Below, in pieces: positions 1 through 12,649 of a stretch of DNA of 64,000 bases. Within the stretch, counting starts at the first letter, position 1. The number at the start of each line of letters is the position of its first letter. The position numbers and the translations under genes were made by a program. The DNA lies in assembly GCA_951230915.1 (NCBI GenBank), contig OX579633.1, positions 51,970,029 to 52,034,028 on the forward strand. Reading direction: 5' to 3'. Source of the stretch: Antitrichia curtipendula. Taxonomy: Eukaryota; Streptophyta; Bryopsida; Hypnales; Leucodontaceae. The notes below the pieces were generated by a model. It worked only from the letters and a program-made list of their open reading frames with translations. It made no database searches and was not told the DNA's origin.

Positions 1-1791
1 GTTTTATTCCAAAATTATAGTAGGTGTTTTTCTATGGAATATTGTTTCCAGAAAAATACTCAATAATTTTTTTATATTAGTTAGGAGTTTACAAACATTC
101 AATGATGTATATTCAAGTTGATAGTATATGATTGAGTTTTTGATATAATAGTTTTGTATCTCAATTTGCTTCATCATGCAATAGGAAAAAAAAAAAAAAA
201 AATCTGAAGAAGAAAGAAAGATTGCATGTTAAAATAGTAAAGAGGATTATTAGTTTAACATCATATTTTTGTTTGTTTGTAAATAATAGCATTTTAGTTA
301 AATGAAGTATTGATTGCAAGATACATAATATGCAATGTCTACAAATTATATTTATAATCAACAATGCCCTATTGATTTTCTGCCTCTACACTTACATTAT
401 ACTCCTTAATTTTTATGTAGCATGACAATAATAAATTAGCTAGCATAATAATAATCCAAAAAATTGCACTAATTAAAGGATATTAGGGCTTCCAATGTTT
501 TCTTCAAATTTAGATGCCCAAAATTTTATTCCAAATATATTAACTTTACAAGCTTGTACTCTCATATCCTCTATTCTTGAAGATGAATAAGAACCACATT
601 GGCCTTTTGCAATTTTTTAGCCCAAATTTTATTTCTAAAGCAATTGCTTCATTCACTGAATTTTCAAATTTTCAAATAGAATTTCTTCTAGTTTTGGAAC
701 TACAATCTAAATCTTCAATACTCTATATTATGTATTCCAAAAGGAAAGTGACAAAGTTTTATCAAAACATGTTCAAAACGAGCATTTTAAAGCGCATTAA
801 GCAAAACTAAGAAAAAAAATTCCTTAAAATTCAACAACACATGAATAATGTGTTAAACTTTGAACTATGTGTTAAACTACTATGCAAATATTTGAAAAAT
901 ATTTTTAAAACTTGGTTTTGTAGGTTGCAAGATTATAGTGTTTGAATTTAGGAAAAAAATTATATTTTACCTCTATTTGGTAAGCTCAGTTAAATTTTTG
1001 CATCAATATCCTAATCTTCACTTAATCCCTATGTAATAAATGAAACACATGGTTCATTCTTTGCATTCAAGTGATTGTTATCTTCAAAAATAACTAGATT
1101 TTGAAAGAAGACAATGTTCATACTCAAAGTCCATGGATATGATTGGATCTTTTTTTCCTTGTTTGCGTTTGAAAGTTATATTTTCCTTCTAAATGAGAAA
1201 AAAGTCACAACATTTGAAGTAGGTTATTTGTTTCATTTATTGAAAACACCGCAAAACGCAATTTTACTAACTAGATGAATGTATAAACATACGGATGAAA
1301 ATTCAACTATTCATCCCAAACTATTTGCATTCATCCATCTCTAATTGAAATTAAACCATCCTAATTTCCTTTTGCGATTTCATCCATTGAAAATAACAAC
1401 AAGAGGACATATCTTCTCCCTAAGAAGAATAAAATACAATGAATTTGTATTACAATGGAACAATGGAAGACCATGCCCTATCTTGAATGTTCACATCTTG
1501 AAAAGAGTACAATAAGCATCTACAATTTCTCTAGTTTTTGTAGGGCTCAATTCTATAAACATGCTTGGAATTGGATGATCCTACCTTATTGGTCTAAAAA
1601 TCAAACTATCTTCATCATAGGCTAGCATCTTTCCAAACGGATTAATCTTGAAAAGATGCTATGGACCATTTGGTCCAATGGATGGTTAAAAAATATTTTT
1701 TTTATATTGAAGAACAAATCATATTCATCCAATTTTTGTGTGCAACTTTATTAATGCTATATCTACATCATTGAATTAAGTTTAGTCATAC
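1..1791. other. AT-rich intergenic DNA, no gene seen
   Basis: Very AT-rich sequence with frequent stops in all frames. The longest open stretches are about 70-80 codons, low in complexity, without a recognisable domain or splice context. A 15-base A tract lies near 186-201. I see no RNA gene, tandem array or terminal inverted repeat here. Confidence 0.6.
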
Positions 1792-1934
1792 TAAGGTAGA
1801 AATACCCTAAACCGTCCATGTACCCAATTCTGTCACCATATACCAATAGAGTACATTCTTACTACAAAAATGTGCACCCTTGGTACATCATAACGAAATT
1901 GGGTACAAGGACGGTTTAAGGTGTCTTCACCTTA
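1792..1934. mobile_element. Short MITE with TAAGG...CCTTA ends
   Basis: A 143-bp inverted-repeat element. The left arm starts TAAGGTAGAAATACC and continues through CTAAACCGTCC to TGTACCCAATT. The right arm carries the reverse complement of the same blocks (AATTGGGTACA, GGACGGTTTAAG, CACCTTA) with a few mismatches, so the arms cover about 35 bases each. Both ends finish in TA, which would fit a 2-bp TA target duplication (mariner-like), but the ends are too short to prove the superfamily. No coding capacity. Other elements at 2580, 10353, 15983, 31062, 31690 and 62867 share the end pattern. Confidence 0.65.
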
Positions 1935-2579
1935 CATGTTTTTTGATTTTATAGAATGTAGTTTATCAAAAAAACAATATCCCTATACAATGTATTTCAT
2001 ACTTTGAGCTTTTTCCCCTTAAAACTTAATGTTTACATTCAAAATTATTTCTTTAACTTTTGAGAAAACTATATAAGTGAAGGTTTTGAAGTGTAGTTTC
2101 TACTTTACTTGAAAATTTGATTTTTAAATTATAATAATAGCATTTTATTATAAGTTGGAAGTTGAAGATCTATGACCATGTTCCTAAACAAAGAGTGTCG
2201 CAAAACCATTATTTATACTATAATTTTCTATAATATAATGTACTTCTATTTTTAAAATTAATTTTTTTTTAGCATCTTTTGTATTTGATATGAATTTTCT
2301 TCACTTTTTCTTCAAAAATTCATGATGATTTGAAATTTTCTTTAAAGAATCTATGACATATGCTAAGCATGTGATTTCATCTCTAAAAATGCTTAGAGGA
2401 TTGTCTTTTGATGGCTCTAGGTATCGTCAACGTCATTCATTCATAATTTCAATGTGTGTGGAAGAGGAGGTATTAAATATAGAAAGAGTAATTGATTTCA
2501 TCTTCCGGCCTTCACTTAAATGACTTGTGACTTTCTGTCTGAAACTTTATTTAATTTACACACAACATGGCCGGCTATA

Positions 2580-3106
2580 TAAGGTAAACCTGCCTATGAC
2601 AGGCAAAATAACTGATTTGTCATGTTGCCATTACCAAAAAAATTATGATTTTTTTTCATACAAAGACAAATCTGAGAAATGAAGGAAGCAACTGAAATTT
2701 TATTTTTTGGACAAAGTATGAATTAGTTATGAATTTCTGAAGTGTTCTGTCCAATTGGTCTAAAAGAATCTGTAGACTACTCCAAATCAGCAAAAAGTGT
2801 TTCTATAATGGTCATCTTACCACCTAAAGGAATCACCAGATTTTCTAACATGGCCATGACATGAAGGAATAAAAAAAATAACTTTCTATGACAAGTTTAC
2901 ACTAGAAAGGTGTAAGTGTCCTATGACAGTCACTAATAACTCCATGGCCATCTCCCAAGGCATTGATTTTGGCCATTAACCAACCTAATGAAGTCATAAT
3001 CTCATTTATTGACAAAAATCTGAAATGGGTTGATGTAAGGCTGTAATGGGTGGTTTTGTAGATGTCTGCATTAGGTGGTCTGCCTGTCATAGGCAGGTTT
3101 ACCTTA
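2580..3106. mobile_element. MITE with perfect 25-bp terminal inverted repeats
   Basis: The 25-base segment 2580-2604 (beginning TAAGGTAAACCTGCCTATGA) is the exact reverse complement of 3082-3106. The 527-bp element has no coding potential. A motif near 2640-2720 (ATTTTATTTTTTGGACAAAG, then AATTAGTTATGAATTT) recurs in the elements at 10353 and 31062, so these share internal ancestry although their terminal repeats differ. The ends again finish in TA. Confidence 0.8.
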
Positions 3107-3179
3107 GTTGTTTTGTCTCTCATGTGTTTTGAGATGGTACAAATATAAATTCGCCATTACTATACCCATTGGCCTTCAA

Positions 3180-3737
3180 AGAATTAGAAAATGAGCCAAA
3201 ATACTAAATTGTAAACAATTTATTTATGAAATTGAAAATTTTCAATCCCAATAGTAAAAATGTTTTAATAAACAATCTACAACTAACGTTGTTGTTTTTT
3301 TCCAAAAATATTAAAAACTGAATTAAGTAAAGGATTTCAAACTTTTTTTGTAATGTATAGATTCTATAACTAATGGCAAACTACCCCAAACTAAAACTCC
3401 TCATAACTTTTGACTCATCGATCAAAATGGGATGATCCAAAGCTTCCCACTTAGATAAAAATCTAATTAACCAATTTCAAATTTTTATTTTCTTAAAAAG
3501 TTATTTTTAAAGAATTTTTTTGAGCTGCCCGGGCTGTCCAAAGTTCAAAGAAAATCATATATCATGCAATAATTTTTAATCATATAGTCAAAAGTTACAA
3601 AAATTGTTGGGCCTTAAAGCTCCTCGGGCACATGTTGTGTGAAATTTTCAAAGAAATAAAAGAAAAACTCCATCCGTAGTGAGCTACCAAAAATCGTTAT
3701 GTTGCCAAAAAACGCAGTTTGATCCTTTCAGGGTTAA
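3180..3737 (+). mobile_element. 3' half of a TTAA-flanked TIR element (truncated)
   Basis: Closely matches the right half of the complete element at 3988-4941: the same order of blocks (ACTAAAACTCCTCATAACTT, GAGCTGCCCGGGCTG, TTGTTGGGCC, then a terminal CCTTTCAGGGTTAA). The left half is missing. It lies directly upstream of the full copy, so the two read as a partial direct repeat. No coding capacity. Confidence 0.6.
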
Positions 3738-3987
3738 ACTATCTACAGGAGTATCACTGACTAATCTCTTTAACCCTTAAATGCTCCTACGTCCACATTT
3801 TGGACGATGAACAGAGGACTTGCAAGCACTATTTCGTCCAACTAACTTCTCATTCATCCAATGTAACACTTGAATCATGAAAAAGACAACCTTTCTTATT
3901 GATCAATTTCATGAAATTCCAATAAATGATATTTCTGTACAAAGATATATGCAAAAATGTGCAAAAATTCAATGAAATATTGAGACA

Positions 3988-4941
3988 TTAACCCCTAAAG
4001 GTTTTTGACTATGTTTTCACAAAAAACGCTCCCAAACTGCCATTTCTAGTACAAGTACCAAATTTTGGAAAAAAAAACATTTTTAGACACATGTAACCGT
4101 AGGATCTTGTAGTAAACTAGTTTGAGAAGATGTGGAAAAAATTTCAGAAATTTCCACCGTGTAGATTGCAAGAAATTAGCATTTGAAGTGACAAAAACCC
4201 TTTTTTTGTCCCTGCGAAAAACCGGGCAGCTGCACTTCACATGGTCACATTTGTATGAAAAAATGTCCAAAATGGTGGTAACTCTTTGGATTCATTCTTC
4301 AAAGCAAGTTAGCTACATGCTTGAAAACTTTCAGATCATTTGGAATTGAACAACATATAGGAAAAAAATAGTAAGTAGAAAGAAGTAGAAAATGATTCAA
4401 AACACTAAATTGTTAAGGATTTAATTATGGAATTGAAAAATGCCAATCCAAACGATTGTAATGTTGTAATAAACAATCTACACCTTGTGTTTATATTTTT
4501 TTCAAAAAATATTGAAAATTGACTTAGATAAAGGACTTCAAAGTTTATTTTAGAGTAGAGATTCCATAACTACCCGCAAACTACTCACAACTAAAATTCC
4601 TCATAACTTTCATCTCATAAATCAAAGTGGAATGATTCAAAGCTTTCCTTGTGCACATAAATCTAGAGAACCTATTTCAAATTTTTATTTCTCTAGAAAA
4701 TGATTTTTAAAGAAGTTTTTTTTGCTGCCCAGGCTGCCCGCCGAACAATGAAAACTACATATCATACCATAACTTTTTAACCATGTGGTCAAAAGTTATG
4801 AAAATTGTTGGGCCCTAAAGCTACTCCTCGGGCACATCTTATGTGAAAATTTCAAAGAAAAAAAAGAAAAATTCCATTCGTGGTGAGCTGCCCAAAAGCG
4901 CTATGTTGTCAAAATACGGTGTTTGGTCCTTTAGGGGTTAA
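3988..4941 (+). mobile_element. Non-autonomous TTAA-flanked TIR element, piggyBac-like, full length
   Basis: Starts TTAACCCCTAAAGG at 3988-4001 and ends with its exact reverse complement CCTTTAGGGGTTAA at 4928-4941. Excluding the TTAA on each side, the element is about 946 bp with a 10-bp perfect TIR beginning CCCCT. TTAA target sites with termini starting CCC are the hallmark of the piggyBac superfamily. No transposase ORF is present; short open frames on both strands inside are shadows. Related copies lie at 3180 (partial), 15581 (5' part), 23831 (inverted) and 38529 (with another element inserted). Confidence 0.75.
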
Positions 4942-5300
4942 GGGGTTAATTTTCTGCTACCCTGATGCTGCGATCTACTTACGGATTTGGTCATTTCCAA
5001 AGTTTTTGACATCTCTCTCAAGTGTTTGAAGTTACAGATATGATGTGGAATATTTCACATCATTCTATCACTGAGGAGGCTACTAAATGCTATGGAGTGG
5101 AAGACTTTGAGGTTTGACTACATGGTCACGGGCTCCGTCCTTTCAAGGTCAGGATAATCCCCCCTTTCGAATGAATGTGCACCCACAAAGGGTTACAGGC
5201 AGACGGGAGTCCCCGCCCACCCACACTAATTCCCACTCACACTAATTCCCACCCATGCGATACTGTACCCCGCTCCACTCTCACTCCCTTTGGTGGGGAC

Positions 5301-5309
5301 CATATATAC
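5301..5309 (+). promoter_or_regulatory. Probable TATA box for the OEP16 gene
   Basis: CATATATAC lies in a locally GC-richer stretch upstream of a pyrimidine-rich leader, followed by a good donor (AAG|GTGAGA at 5402/5403). A 5'-UTR intron from 5403 to about 5973 (ending TATATGCAG) would join the leader to the exon carrying the start codon. Position and composition fit a promoter; the transcription start itself cannot be seen. Confidence 0.45.
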
Positions 5310-6013
5310 TTTGATATACGCTCCGGCAGTCTTATCTCTCCACTTGTCTTCCGCTGCTGCATCGTCCTCCTCTCGCTCGCCATCTCTCCCCCTCCCACCA
5401 AGGTGAGAAGCTCCGCCATTGTCAGACACTGGATCAACCCCTTGTTTCCTCGTCTTCCTCTTGTTGTTTCTGTGGTCCTCCTTATCTCAATCTCTACCCT
5501 GTAAAGCCTTGAGATCTGACATTATATTGCCATTCACAATCTTGCTTGCTGCCTGGGACTAACCTCGTAAGTGGGCGAACCCCTTCCTTCCCGTTGGAAA
5601 GTCCACTGTACCATTCTCGTCTGCAACATGTTCGTTGATGTTGTGATGTGGTCTTCGCAAAAATGAAGGTGTTCTGTATCTTTTGGGTTAGGTCGAAGTA
5701 GTACGTGGGTTGGGGGCTGCATTTCTGTTGTACCTTCTTGGTTTTCTTGAAGAGTCCAGTGAAGCTATCGTAGTTGCATATTTGCACAATGTGGTATGAC
5801 GAGCTTTTGGTTAGTTGGTGGTAAGGGAAATCTCTGTCTCGTGTTCCGGAGGTGTTCGCGTCGTTGGTTTGGGAAACTTTTGGAACGTTTGAAATTGTTT
5901 CTTTTCTCGAGTTCGATGACGAGATGGTCCTCTGACTACATGTAACTATATATGTATGCATGTGTATATGCAGGTGTTGGTTCATATTTCAAGGTAGCTA
6001 ACGTCGTAGCAAG

Positions 6014-7223
6014 ATGGTGCGATCCAAGTTTGGTGCTTCTTTGGAAGCCCCGAAGCTGGATGTCATTGTGGACCTTGGGCATCCTCTTCTCAACGTCGCC
6101 GTCGATGGGTTCGTCAAAGTTGGAGGGGTGCGTTGGTTTTCTGACTATGGCCACGTTTGTGTTTAGAGAATGGAGAATGTTGTGCCCGAAACTGAAGGTC
6201 GTATCAGAATAGAATCGGTTTTTTAACGATTCTTGGGTTGTTCTCTGTCTCCTGCAGGTGGGTGTTGCCCATGCTGCCGTGCAAGATACATTCCGCATCT
6301 TGGGGAGCGGTATGTTATGTGTGACAAGAGTTTTCGGTGTTTTCGGTGCCTTGGTGTGAGAATGGTTTATGGTTTTGTGAGCTCTGTTTGTGCTTGTTTT
6401 GTTCTGTGGCTTAAGAGAATTCATATCATGTAAAAGGTGAGTCTTGGAGCTGACTGGTGTGTTCGCGTTGTCTGGTTACAGAGCAGGTGAATAAGAACGA
6501 CTTGGAGAAGCTACTCAAGAGGGCTGGTCGTGAAGGTCTTCAGTGGGGTAAGCATCTGATATTAACTGGCTTTCGTATTTCCAAACCATTTAGTATGATG
6601 TGGAAAATGATTACACAGATATAATCTATTATGCATGTCTCTCATACTCCTTGACTTCCTCAACTGCCTGCTTGGGATCCCACAAAAATCACATAGTTTG
6701 AATCTCTAAGAAGTTTGCTATTGTCAACGAGAGTGCGACAAGTTTGCATAGTAATCCACAATTTTATCCACAATTTTCGATTTCATATAATAGTTACACA
6801 AAACTTCGGAAAGTTGAAGATAGTACATGGTATGAATGATTGTACAGATCGTCGAAATCTGTCCCTTACCTTTTCACACATTCTTTTGTGCAGGAACGGT
6901 ATCCGGAGTGTACGCTGGAGTTGAATACTCTTTGGAGAAGGCTCGTGGCGTGCAGGATTGGGTATGAATCTGACGTCTTTTTCAAAAGTGATGCAAAAAA
7001 GCCCTGATAATGCAATCGCTCTTTCTGTTCGTGTCTTTTAAGTACATTTCACTGATGATAGGTTTCATTTGTATGGCAGAAAAACGCCGCTATCGGAGGG
7101 GCCGTGACTGGAGCTCTTCTGTCCGTTGGTGACGGTAGTTTCGCCAGGGACAAGTTGGTCCAGCACGCGATCTCCGGTGGAGCTCTTGCAACTGCATCCG
7201 AGTTTATCCGCAATCTGATTTGA
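6014..7223 (+). CDS. OEP16: OEP16 outer envelope channel protein, five coding exons
   Basis: Encodes a 147-aa protein of the Tim17/Tim22/PRAT superfamily, matching plant OEP16-1 (about 148 aa), a channel of the outer chloroplast envelope implicated in amino-acid permeation and linked to protochlorophyllide oxidoreductase import. Exons inferred from GT-AG sites that keep frame: 6014-6127, 6258-6309, 6482-6547, 6894-6961, 7080-7223. The N-terminus (SLEAPKLDVIVDLGHPLLN) and the centre (FVKVGGVGVAHAAVQDTF) align with the Arabidopsis protein as I know it. The C-terminal exon carries the glycine-rich helix AIGGAVTGALLSVG and GGALATASEF. No extra loop of the OEP16-2 type is seen. The start ATG follows AAG and is the only one giving the conserved N-terminus. 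A stop at 7221-7223 is followed by an ordinary AT-rich 3' region. Seen: exons and conserved residues. Inferred: chloroplast location. The gene looks intact. Confidence 0.93.
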
Positions 7224-9114
7224 ATCCATTGTGCAGTCGTGTAGAAATTGGGGTCTCCAGACAGAATTGTCTGCCGCGGAACAATCTTGCTGCAGCAGCT
7301 TACAGGGGGATACTAGATGGAGACTGGAGGCTTGTTGCAATCGATCTTCTGAACTTCTATGTGGCTTAGGCCTGGGTGTGGATAGGAGGCAAAACCGAAT
7401 ATTGTTAATACGATATCCTCTGTATTTCCATTTGCATTTTTTCAGTGAATGAAATTGCTCTGGGTGGAATATTTGAGTCGTGATCAAATGGAAGTCTTGG
7501 CTCCTTGGTAGTTTGGATTCTCCAATTGCTTTGAGAATGTATGTCAATCTAATTGTTAAACCTTCGTTACCAGTCGCAAGGACTGCGAGGTCACTCTCAC
7601 CATATCATCCAGAAAATCCTTAAGGCTTGGATGAGGAAGGGTGTAATAGGGAAGGAGGAACAACAGGAGAGAGTTTAGTGATCACTGGTACCACCAAATG
7701 TGCGACTGAAGATTTTTTATTTTTTTATTTTTTATTTTTATGTTTTGAACGCAAATGAAGGGATTTCATTGCAGGACTGATGATTTTGTTCTTGTCCAGA
7801 GGCTGTTTTCACACGAGCACTTTGGGTCATTTTTAGGGTCCGGTTTTCAAGGAAATCTCTCCATTTGCATTCAAATAAAAATCACTCATTCTTGCTACTT
7901 TGAAAGTCGCAAAATCAGTAATAAACTTTTGGATTGCAGAATGAGAGTTGCGTCTTCAAATGGAATCCTTACTTCCACCGTTGCCAGTATCCTGCATCAA
8001 CTGCTGAGATTCATGCACTGCATTCAATTCAATGATTCTGTTGAGAGTTATCCTGAAAGTCATGAAATGCCACCTTCCATTGGCCGTTTCAATTCTTTTT
8101 GTAGATTGTATTTGAATTCTTCTTCAACTGGGATTGTTTTTGAATGAAAGATAAGGTATCAATGCATGCCACTTGAATCAATTTAATTGAGGTTTCAGGC
8201 CTCCAAGCCGGATTACAAAAGTTTTGGGTATATAAATGGTGTCCAAAAAAATGTAGACTCTACTTTGAGATTTCAAGGGTGGGACCAAAATATAAGTACT
8301 AAAAGAATACAATTCAAAATGATTTTGAGTGCATGCAATCATAGCAACTCAAATTTGCACGGATGTGACCAAAATTTCAATATAAGAAGAAGACTACTCA
8401 TTGCAACTTGAGTGCACTCATGCCTCCTCCCAAAAATAAGGTGGAATCAAAACTTAGAATCAATCTAGAAAAAGAATTGAAACACAAGCCAACACCAAGG
8501 GCGCATAACATTGTTAAATAGCCTAAACCATTTTCCCTTGTAGATTGGGATAATCCCTTCCTGTAGGAGTCATTTAATCTGCAAAGAGTCATTGGTTGGC
8601 TAGGAAGTTGCAACAATGGAGGCTCCTGTTTTGTAGAGGAGTAAAAGGGACCCCCCCATCATTGGTTAATAATGTTATGCAACATTTCGTGGGATAACTA
8701 ATGTGTCCAAGTTTCACCATACCTCAAGGCCACTAATGCAAAAGACTTGGATTTCACTCAACCAATCAAATTATATGGTGGAGGAAAGAGTTAGTTCTCT
8801 AATGCTAATTGACTCAGTAGAATGCATAACGTAGAGATTGAAACAAGATTGATTTATACTAGCTCTTGGGCCAGATGGAAGGCTAGCCCAATTTGCCATC
8901 AATTCGGCCCTCACTCCAGCCCCAATTCACCACTCCAGCCCTAGATAATGTAAAGTGGTGAGGCTCGATTCAAGGGCCAAATTTCCATTTCATCACTCTG
9001 GCCCCAATTAATGTAAAGTATTGAGACCCAATTCTTGGGCTGAATTTTTGGTTCATGTGCTCTTGTATTTTTTTTAATGCTCATTTAAAAAATTATCACA
9101 TCTATTTTTTATTT
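7224..9114. other. OEP16 3' region and intergenic DNA
   Basis: The first 250-300 bases are probably the OEP16 3' UTR, locally GC-richer. After about 7550 the sequence becomes AT-rich, with open frames of 70-130 codons that lack any domain I recognise. A C-tract (8649-8656) and a segment of repeated GGCC/CCAATT-rich text (8870-9050) are present; similar wording recurs near 14,040-14,300, suggesting a dispersed repeat. No gene called. Confidence 0.5.
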
Positions 9115-9300
9115 TTTCTTCCTATTTTTTCTATTTCAAAAATAAAAAAAGAGTGTTTTTCTTTTTTCTTTTTTCTTCCTATTTTTTCTATTTCAAAAAT
9201 TAAAAAAAGAGTATTTTTTTTTTTCCTTTTTTTTCCTATTTTTTCTATTTCAAAAATAATAGTAGGAGTGTTTTTTTAAGTTTTTTTAACCTTTTCTTTT
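9115..9300 (+). repeat. T-rich tandem repeat, about 57-bp unit, three copies
   Basis: The phrase TTTTTTCTATTTCAAAAAT recurs three times at about 57-bp spacing (from roughly 9124, 9182 and 9237), each followed by an A-run, GAGT and a T-rich tract. The apparent frame through it is low-complexity (S/F/K-rich) and not a protein gene. Confidence 0.7.
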
Positions 9301-9640
9301 TTCTTTTTCTTTTTTCTATTTGGAAAAAAAGAATTTTTTGACTTTTTTTTTAACCTTTTCCTTTCTCTTGGCGTTGTAACTAGAGTTGTTGCCCCATAAT
9401 AGTTGTCATTTATTTTTATGAGAATTTCAAGAATTCTAAGAAATAAATAATTTTGGATCTTGTCATTGTAGGGGTTTGAAAATAATCAAACACCCAACAC
9501 ACAATTTGAAAAGCATCTCTTTTTAATATCTTTTTTAAATCTGTATTTTTTATTATGGGCCCCGTTGGAAACGCAGACGCTCCCAACATTGGGAACGTCG
9601 GCGTTTCCAGCTGGGAACGCCCGGATCAGGGACAGCGGGG

Positions 9641-9766
9641 AACTACAGCACTAAGCCTGTGCCGTATGGCCAAAACTCCATGAATTACCGGGCGTCCTCA
9701 TCGGATCCGAACTACTCTTCACGGCGAGAGCCTCTGTTTGCGAATCAGACTGATTTGCGGCATTGA
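9641..9766 (+). pseudogene. Orphan terminal-exon-like stretch
   Basis: A GC-balanced island in AT-rich DNA. Reading + from a possible acceptor (GGATCAG|GG), a frame with ordinary protein-like composition runs to a TGA at about 9764-9766, with phrases such as PVPYGQNSMNYRASSSD and SRREPLFANQ. I do not recognise the family. No plausible upstream exon is visible: the 90 bases before it form an imperfect hairpin (GGAAACGCAGACG / CGTCGGCGTTTCC). It may be the last exon of a gene broken by insertion, or chance. Low certainty. Confidence 0.3.
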
Positions 9767-10352
9767 AGAACACAAATAATGTGCGTATCTTGTGGCCATT
9801 TTTTCTTCCGGCTCTGCCCTTTAATGTGTTGTTTGTTTGAGGAGCATCGTTGTCTTCGTTCGCACTTTGCTTTTCCTACGTGTGAGTCCTAGTGTGGTAG
9901 TTTATTTAACCGTTGAGTGTCCTATTTGATCTATTTTTTTTGGAGCATCATCTCGTGGTTCTTCCCTGTGTATTACTATGATGCGTTATGTATTTGGCTT
10001 GAAGGTATCATTTCTGGAAACAGGTTTGAGGGGTACATGGACTCAGCCAATCTTGGTAGGATTTCTATGGTGGCAACTAATGGAATCGCTTGCACGCTTC
10101 GTTTGATCACAGATTTTTGAGGTAGACTTTGATCGCCGAGTGATGGCCTGATGTGCAGACTCTGGTTCTTCCCTGTGGCTTGTAAGGTACTAATACTCCA
10201 GCCGTTTTTTACGAGTATATATCGTGCCATTTCGCTTCCCTTTTTTAGTTGTCCATGTACCTTGTTGTTGACCTAGTCTGCATTGGGGTTTCCTTTCTCA
10301 CAGGTGGTGAGCAGGTGACAGCCAGACCATTTTCCATTGCAATCTTTTCATC

Positions 10353-10658
10353 TAAGGTAATCTGCTCTTAAAGCGACCATTTAAGAGCTGTTTGCCTTTT
10401 CGGGGAGCCTAAACTCCTTGAAACAATTTTCAGTTAATTTTTAGAGGAAGAAAAATGAAATTGGCATCTAACCCAAGTCGTTTCATATTTTTTGGACCTT
10501 CGTGGAATTAGTTACAAATTTTTGAAGTTAAAACGCAGTGGTCACTAAAACCGACCACCTCCTGAAATATACACCATTGATACATTGAAGAAAGCAAAAT
10601 GTACCTCTGTGCCATGTTCGGTTTTAGAAACCGCTCGCTTTTAGAGCAGACTACCTTA
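10353..10658. mobile_element. MITE, TAAGG...CCTTA ends, 306 bp
   Basis: Left end TAAGGTAATCTGCTCTTAAA, right end TTTTAGAGCAGACTACCTTA: inverted repeats of about 22 bases with two or three mismatches. An internal block (AAATTGGCATCTAACCCAAG, TTTCATATTTTTTGGACC) is repeated near 31,165 and 33,185 and, in reverse, near 31,870. Non-coding. Confidence 0.7.
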
Positions 10659-11275
10659 CACTTTCACCAACCTCAAGTCAGCTATGTTGATTAATTAATA
10701 CCTAGAAGATGCAAACGCATCTTATGGATACATAGTCAGCTATGTTGATTCTTAGTCTAGATTCGACATGTGTTCCATTCCACAAAATGAAGTTCGTCAT
10801 ACTTTGCAGTAGAGATTTAATATCACATTAAAATATAGGGAGATTAATGCTATTGTTTCTAGAAGATTGATTCCCCAATGCGAAGATCTATCTTTGTTAT
10901 TCGGTTCTTGCTCCTTCCTCATCAGAGCTGGTAACTCTTATTTGATGGAATTCGTGGTATTGATGGACTTAGTGCTGGGTACTTGAATCTGCGTTTTCAG
11001 TTGCCAATCATTGGCACGTTTTCTGTGTATTTGTTTTGCACTCTAGTTAGCAAATTGCAGCCTTGCTACCAAGGTTCGTGAATACGAAGTGTTCATAACA
11101 TAAGACTATTTGAAGTAAATTTTCACTTTTTATGCACTAGGTTAAATTTGAGGAGTGTACAGTCGGGTTCAATAATCTTACAAACTGTGTATTGTTCCAT
11201 TCAAAGAATTTTGCATATTATAGAATACAATTGGCATTTTTTGTCTTGCATAATCAACATTCAAAATTGTATGGA
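10659..11275. other. AT-rich intergenic DNA
   Basis: No gene, array or inverted repeat that I can support. Confidence 0.5.
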
Positions 11276-11880
11276 ATCCCTAGTTTCAAAAAGAAGCAAA
11301 ACTCAACATTTTTGGTGAATTGTTTCATTCAAAATTCATGGTTTTACATATTAATTGATTGAAAAATATTGGTGATGAATTTAAAAAAATTTATTGTATA
11401 GATATGTAGGAAACATTCACACACACATCTTTTCCTTCAACAAGCATCTCCAAAATTGATTTAGACTTCCCTCTATAAAAATTTCAATGTTATGGTGGCA
11501 ATGTCCAAATTTGGTAAAATAGATATCCCTTTGTTTTAATTAGATTTTTATAATTGATCGTCACATTGTAATTAATTTAGCACACATGAGCATGATGGTA
11601 CAATTACTTTACCAAAATCTAGTTTAAATATAAAGATATCTATTTTTACAAGATTTGGGCAATGTCATTTGAACATTAGAATCTCTTTTGAGGGAATTTT
11701 GGAACTTTTTTGGAGATGCTTATTGAAGGAAAGATGTGCATATGGATGTTTCCTGCATATTTATGCAATCAAATAAAAAAAATTCATCACCAATATTTTT
11801 TAATCAGTCATCATGTAAAACCATGAATGTTGAGTGAAATAATTTACCAAAAATGGAGTTTTATTTTTTTGGAACTAAAA
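11276..11880. mobile_element. Foldback element, arms about 300 bp
   Basis: The left arm (from TAGTTTCAAAAAGAAGC near 11,280) and the right arm (ending near GGAACTAAAATTTG) are reverse complements over nearly the whole length, with scattered mismatches. Matched blocks include CATGGTTTTACAT / ATGTAAAACCATG, AATATTGGTGATGAATT / AATTCATCACCAATATT, and AAGCATCTCCAAAA / TTTTGGAGATGCTT. Almost no loop remains. It is non-coding and would form a long hairpin if transcribed. Confidence 0.75.
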
Positions 11881-12649
11881 TTTGATGTATTTGATTGGGA
11901 TTGGTTTTATTACTACAGATTGTTTATGCTTCTTTGTTTATTTGTTATACATACATGCTCTATTTGATATTTGCCAAGTCTACATGGCTACCTATGTGGC
12001 AAAACTTCACAACATGGTATTAGCAAATTACTTGTAGACAATCCTACAAGTCCTAGTAAGTATTTTGAAATATTGAATCAATAAAAAAAATTACTATTTG
12101 ATATTTGCAACATTGACTATAATGCAATAGGAAATACGTTAACCAAAACATAAGTACAAAAGATATTAAGATCGATACTTTTTGGCAAACTATTAGCATT
12201 TGAATCTTACCAATTCAAATTAATATTCAACTTACATGACAATGATTGGTAGGATCTATCCTTCGAACATGCACAAATTTTAATTCAAGAAACAAAGTAT
12301 TTTAAAACTAAACTTACACTAGAGATGACCCATATTTCAACCTCTAGTTACCTACAAGAAGACGTTGAGATTTTACTTGCCTCAAAAGATCATTTTGGAC
12401 ATTAAACATTCATTATAAATAGTCTAAAGGTAGTCTACATTGTTGCACTTGTATAGTTATTTTCAGTGTTTTAAATATAACAACTTTTAATAAATAAAAA
12501 TTCATCTTTATAATAGATCCAACTTTCTTCAATATATATTTTTGTAGGTGATTCCCTAGGGCCCACACGTCTTGTTTTATTTTAAAAAAAGGTACAAATT
12601 TTTTATTATGAAAACTTGAATGAATTCAATGATAAATGTAAAGAAGGCA

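Noticed and set aside
3180..4941. LTR retrotransposon with the two similar segments as LTRs
   Set aside because: The repeated parts are the 3' halves of TTAA-flanked TIR elements; there is no primer-binding site, polypurine tract or coding between them.
5494..6424. Two 160-codon open frames antisense to OEP16
   Set aside because: They cross the OEP16 first exon and its introns on the opposite strand and have no domain; shadows of the real gene.
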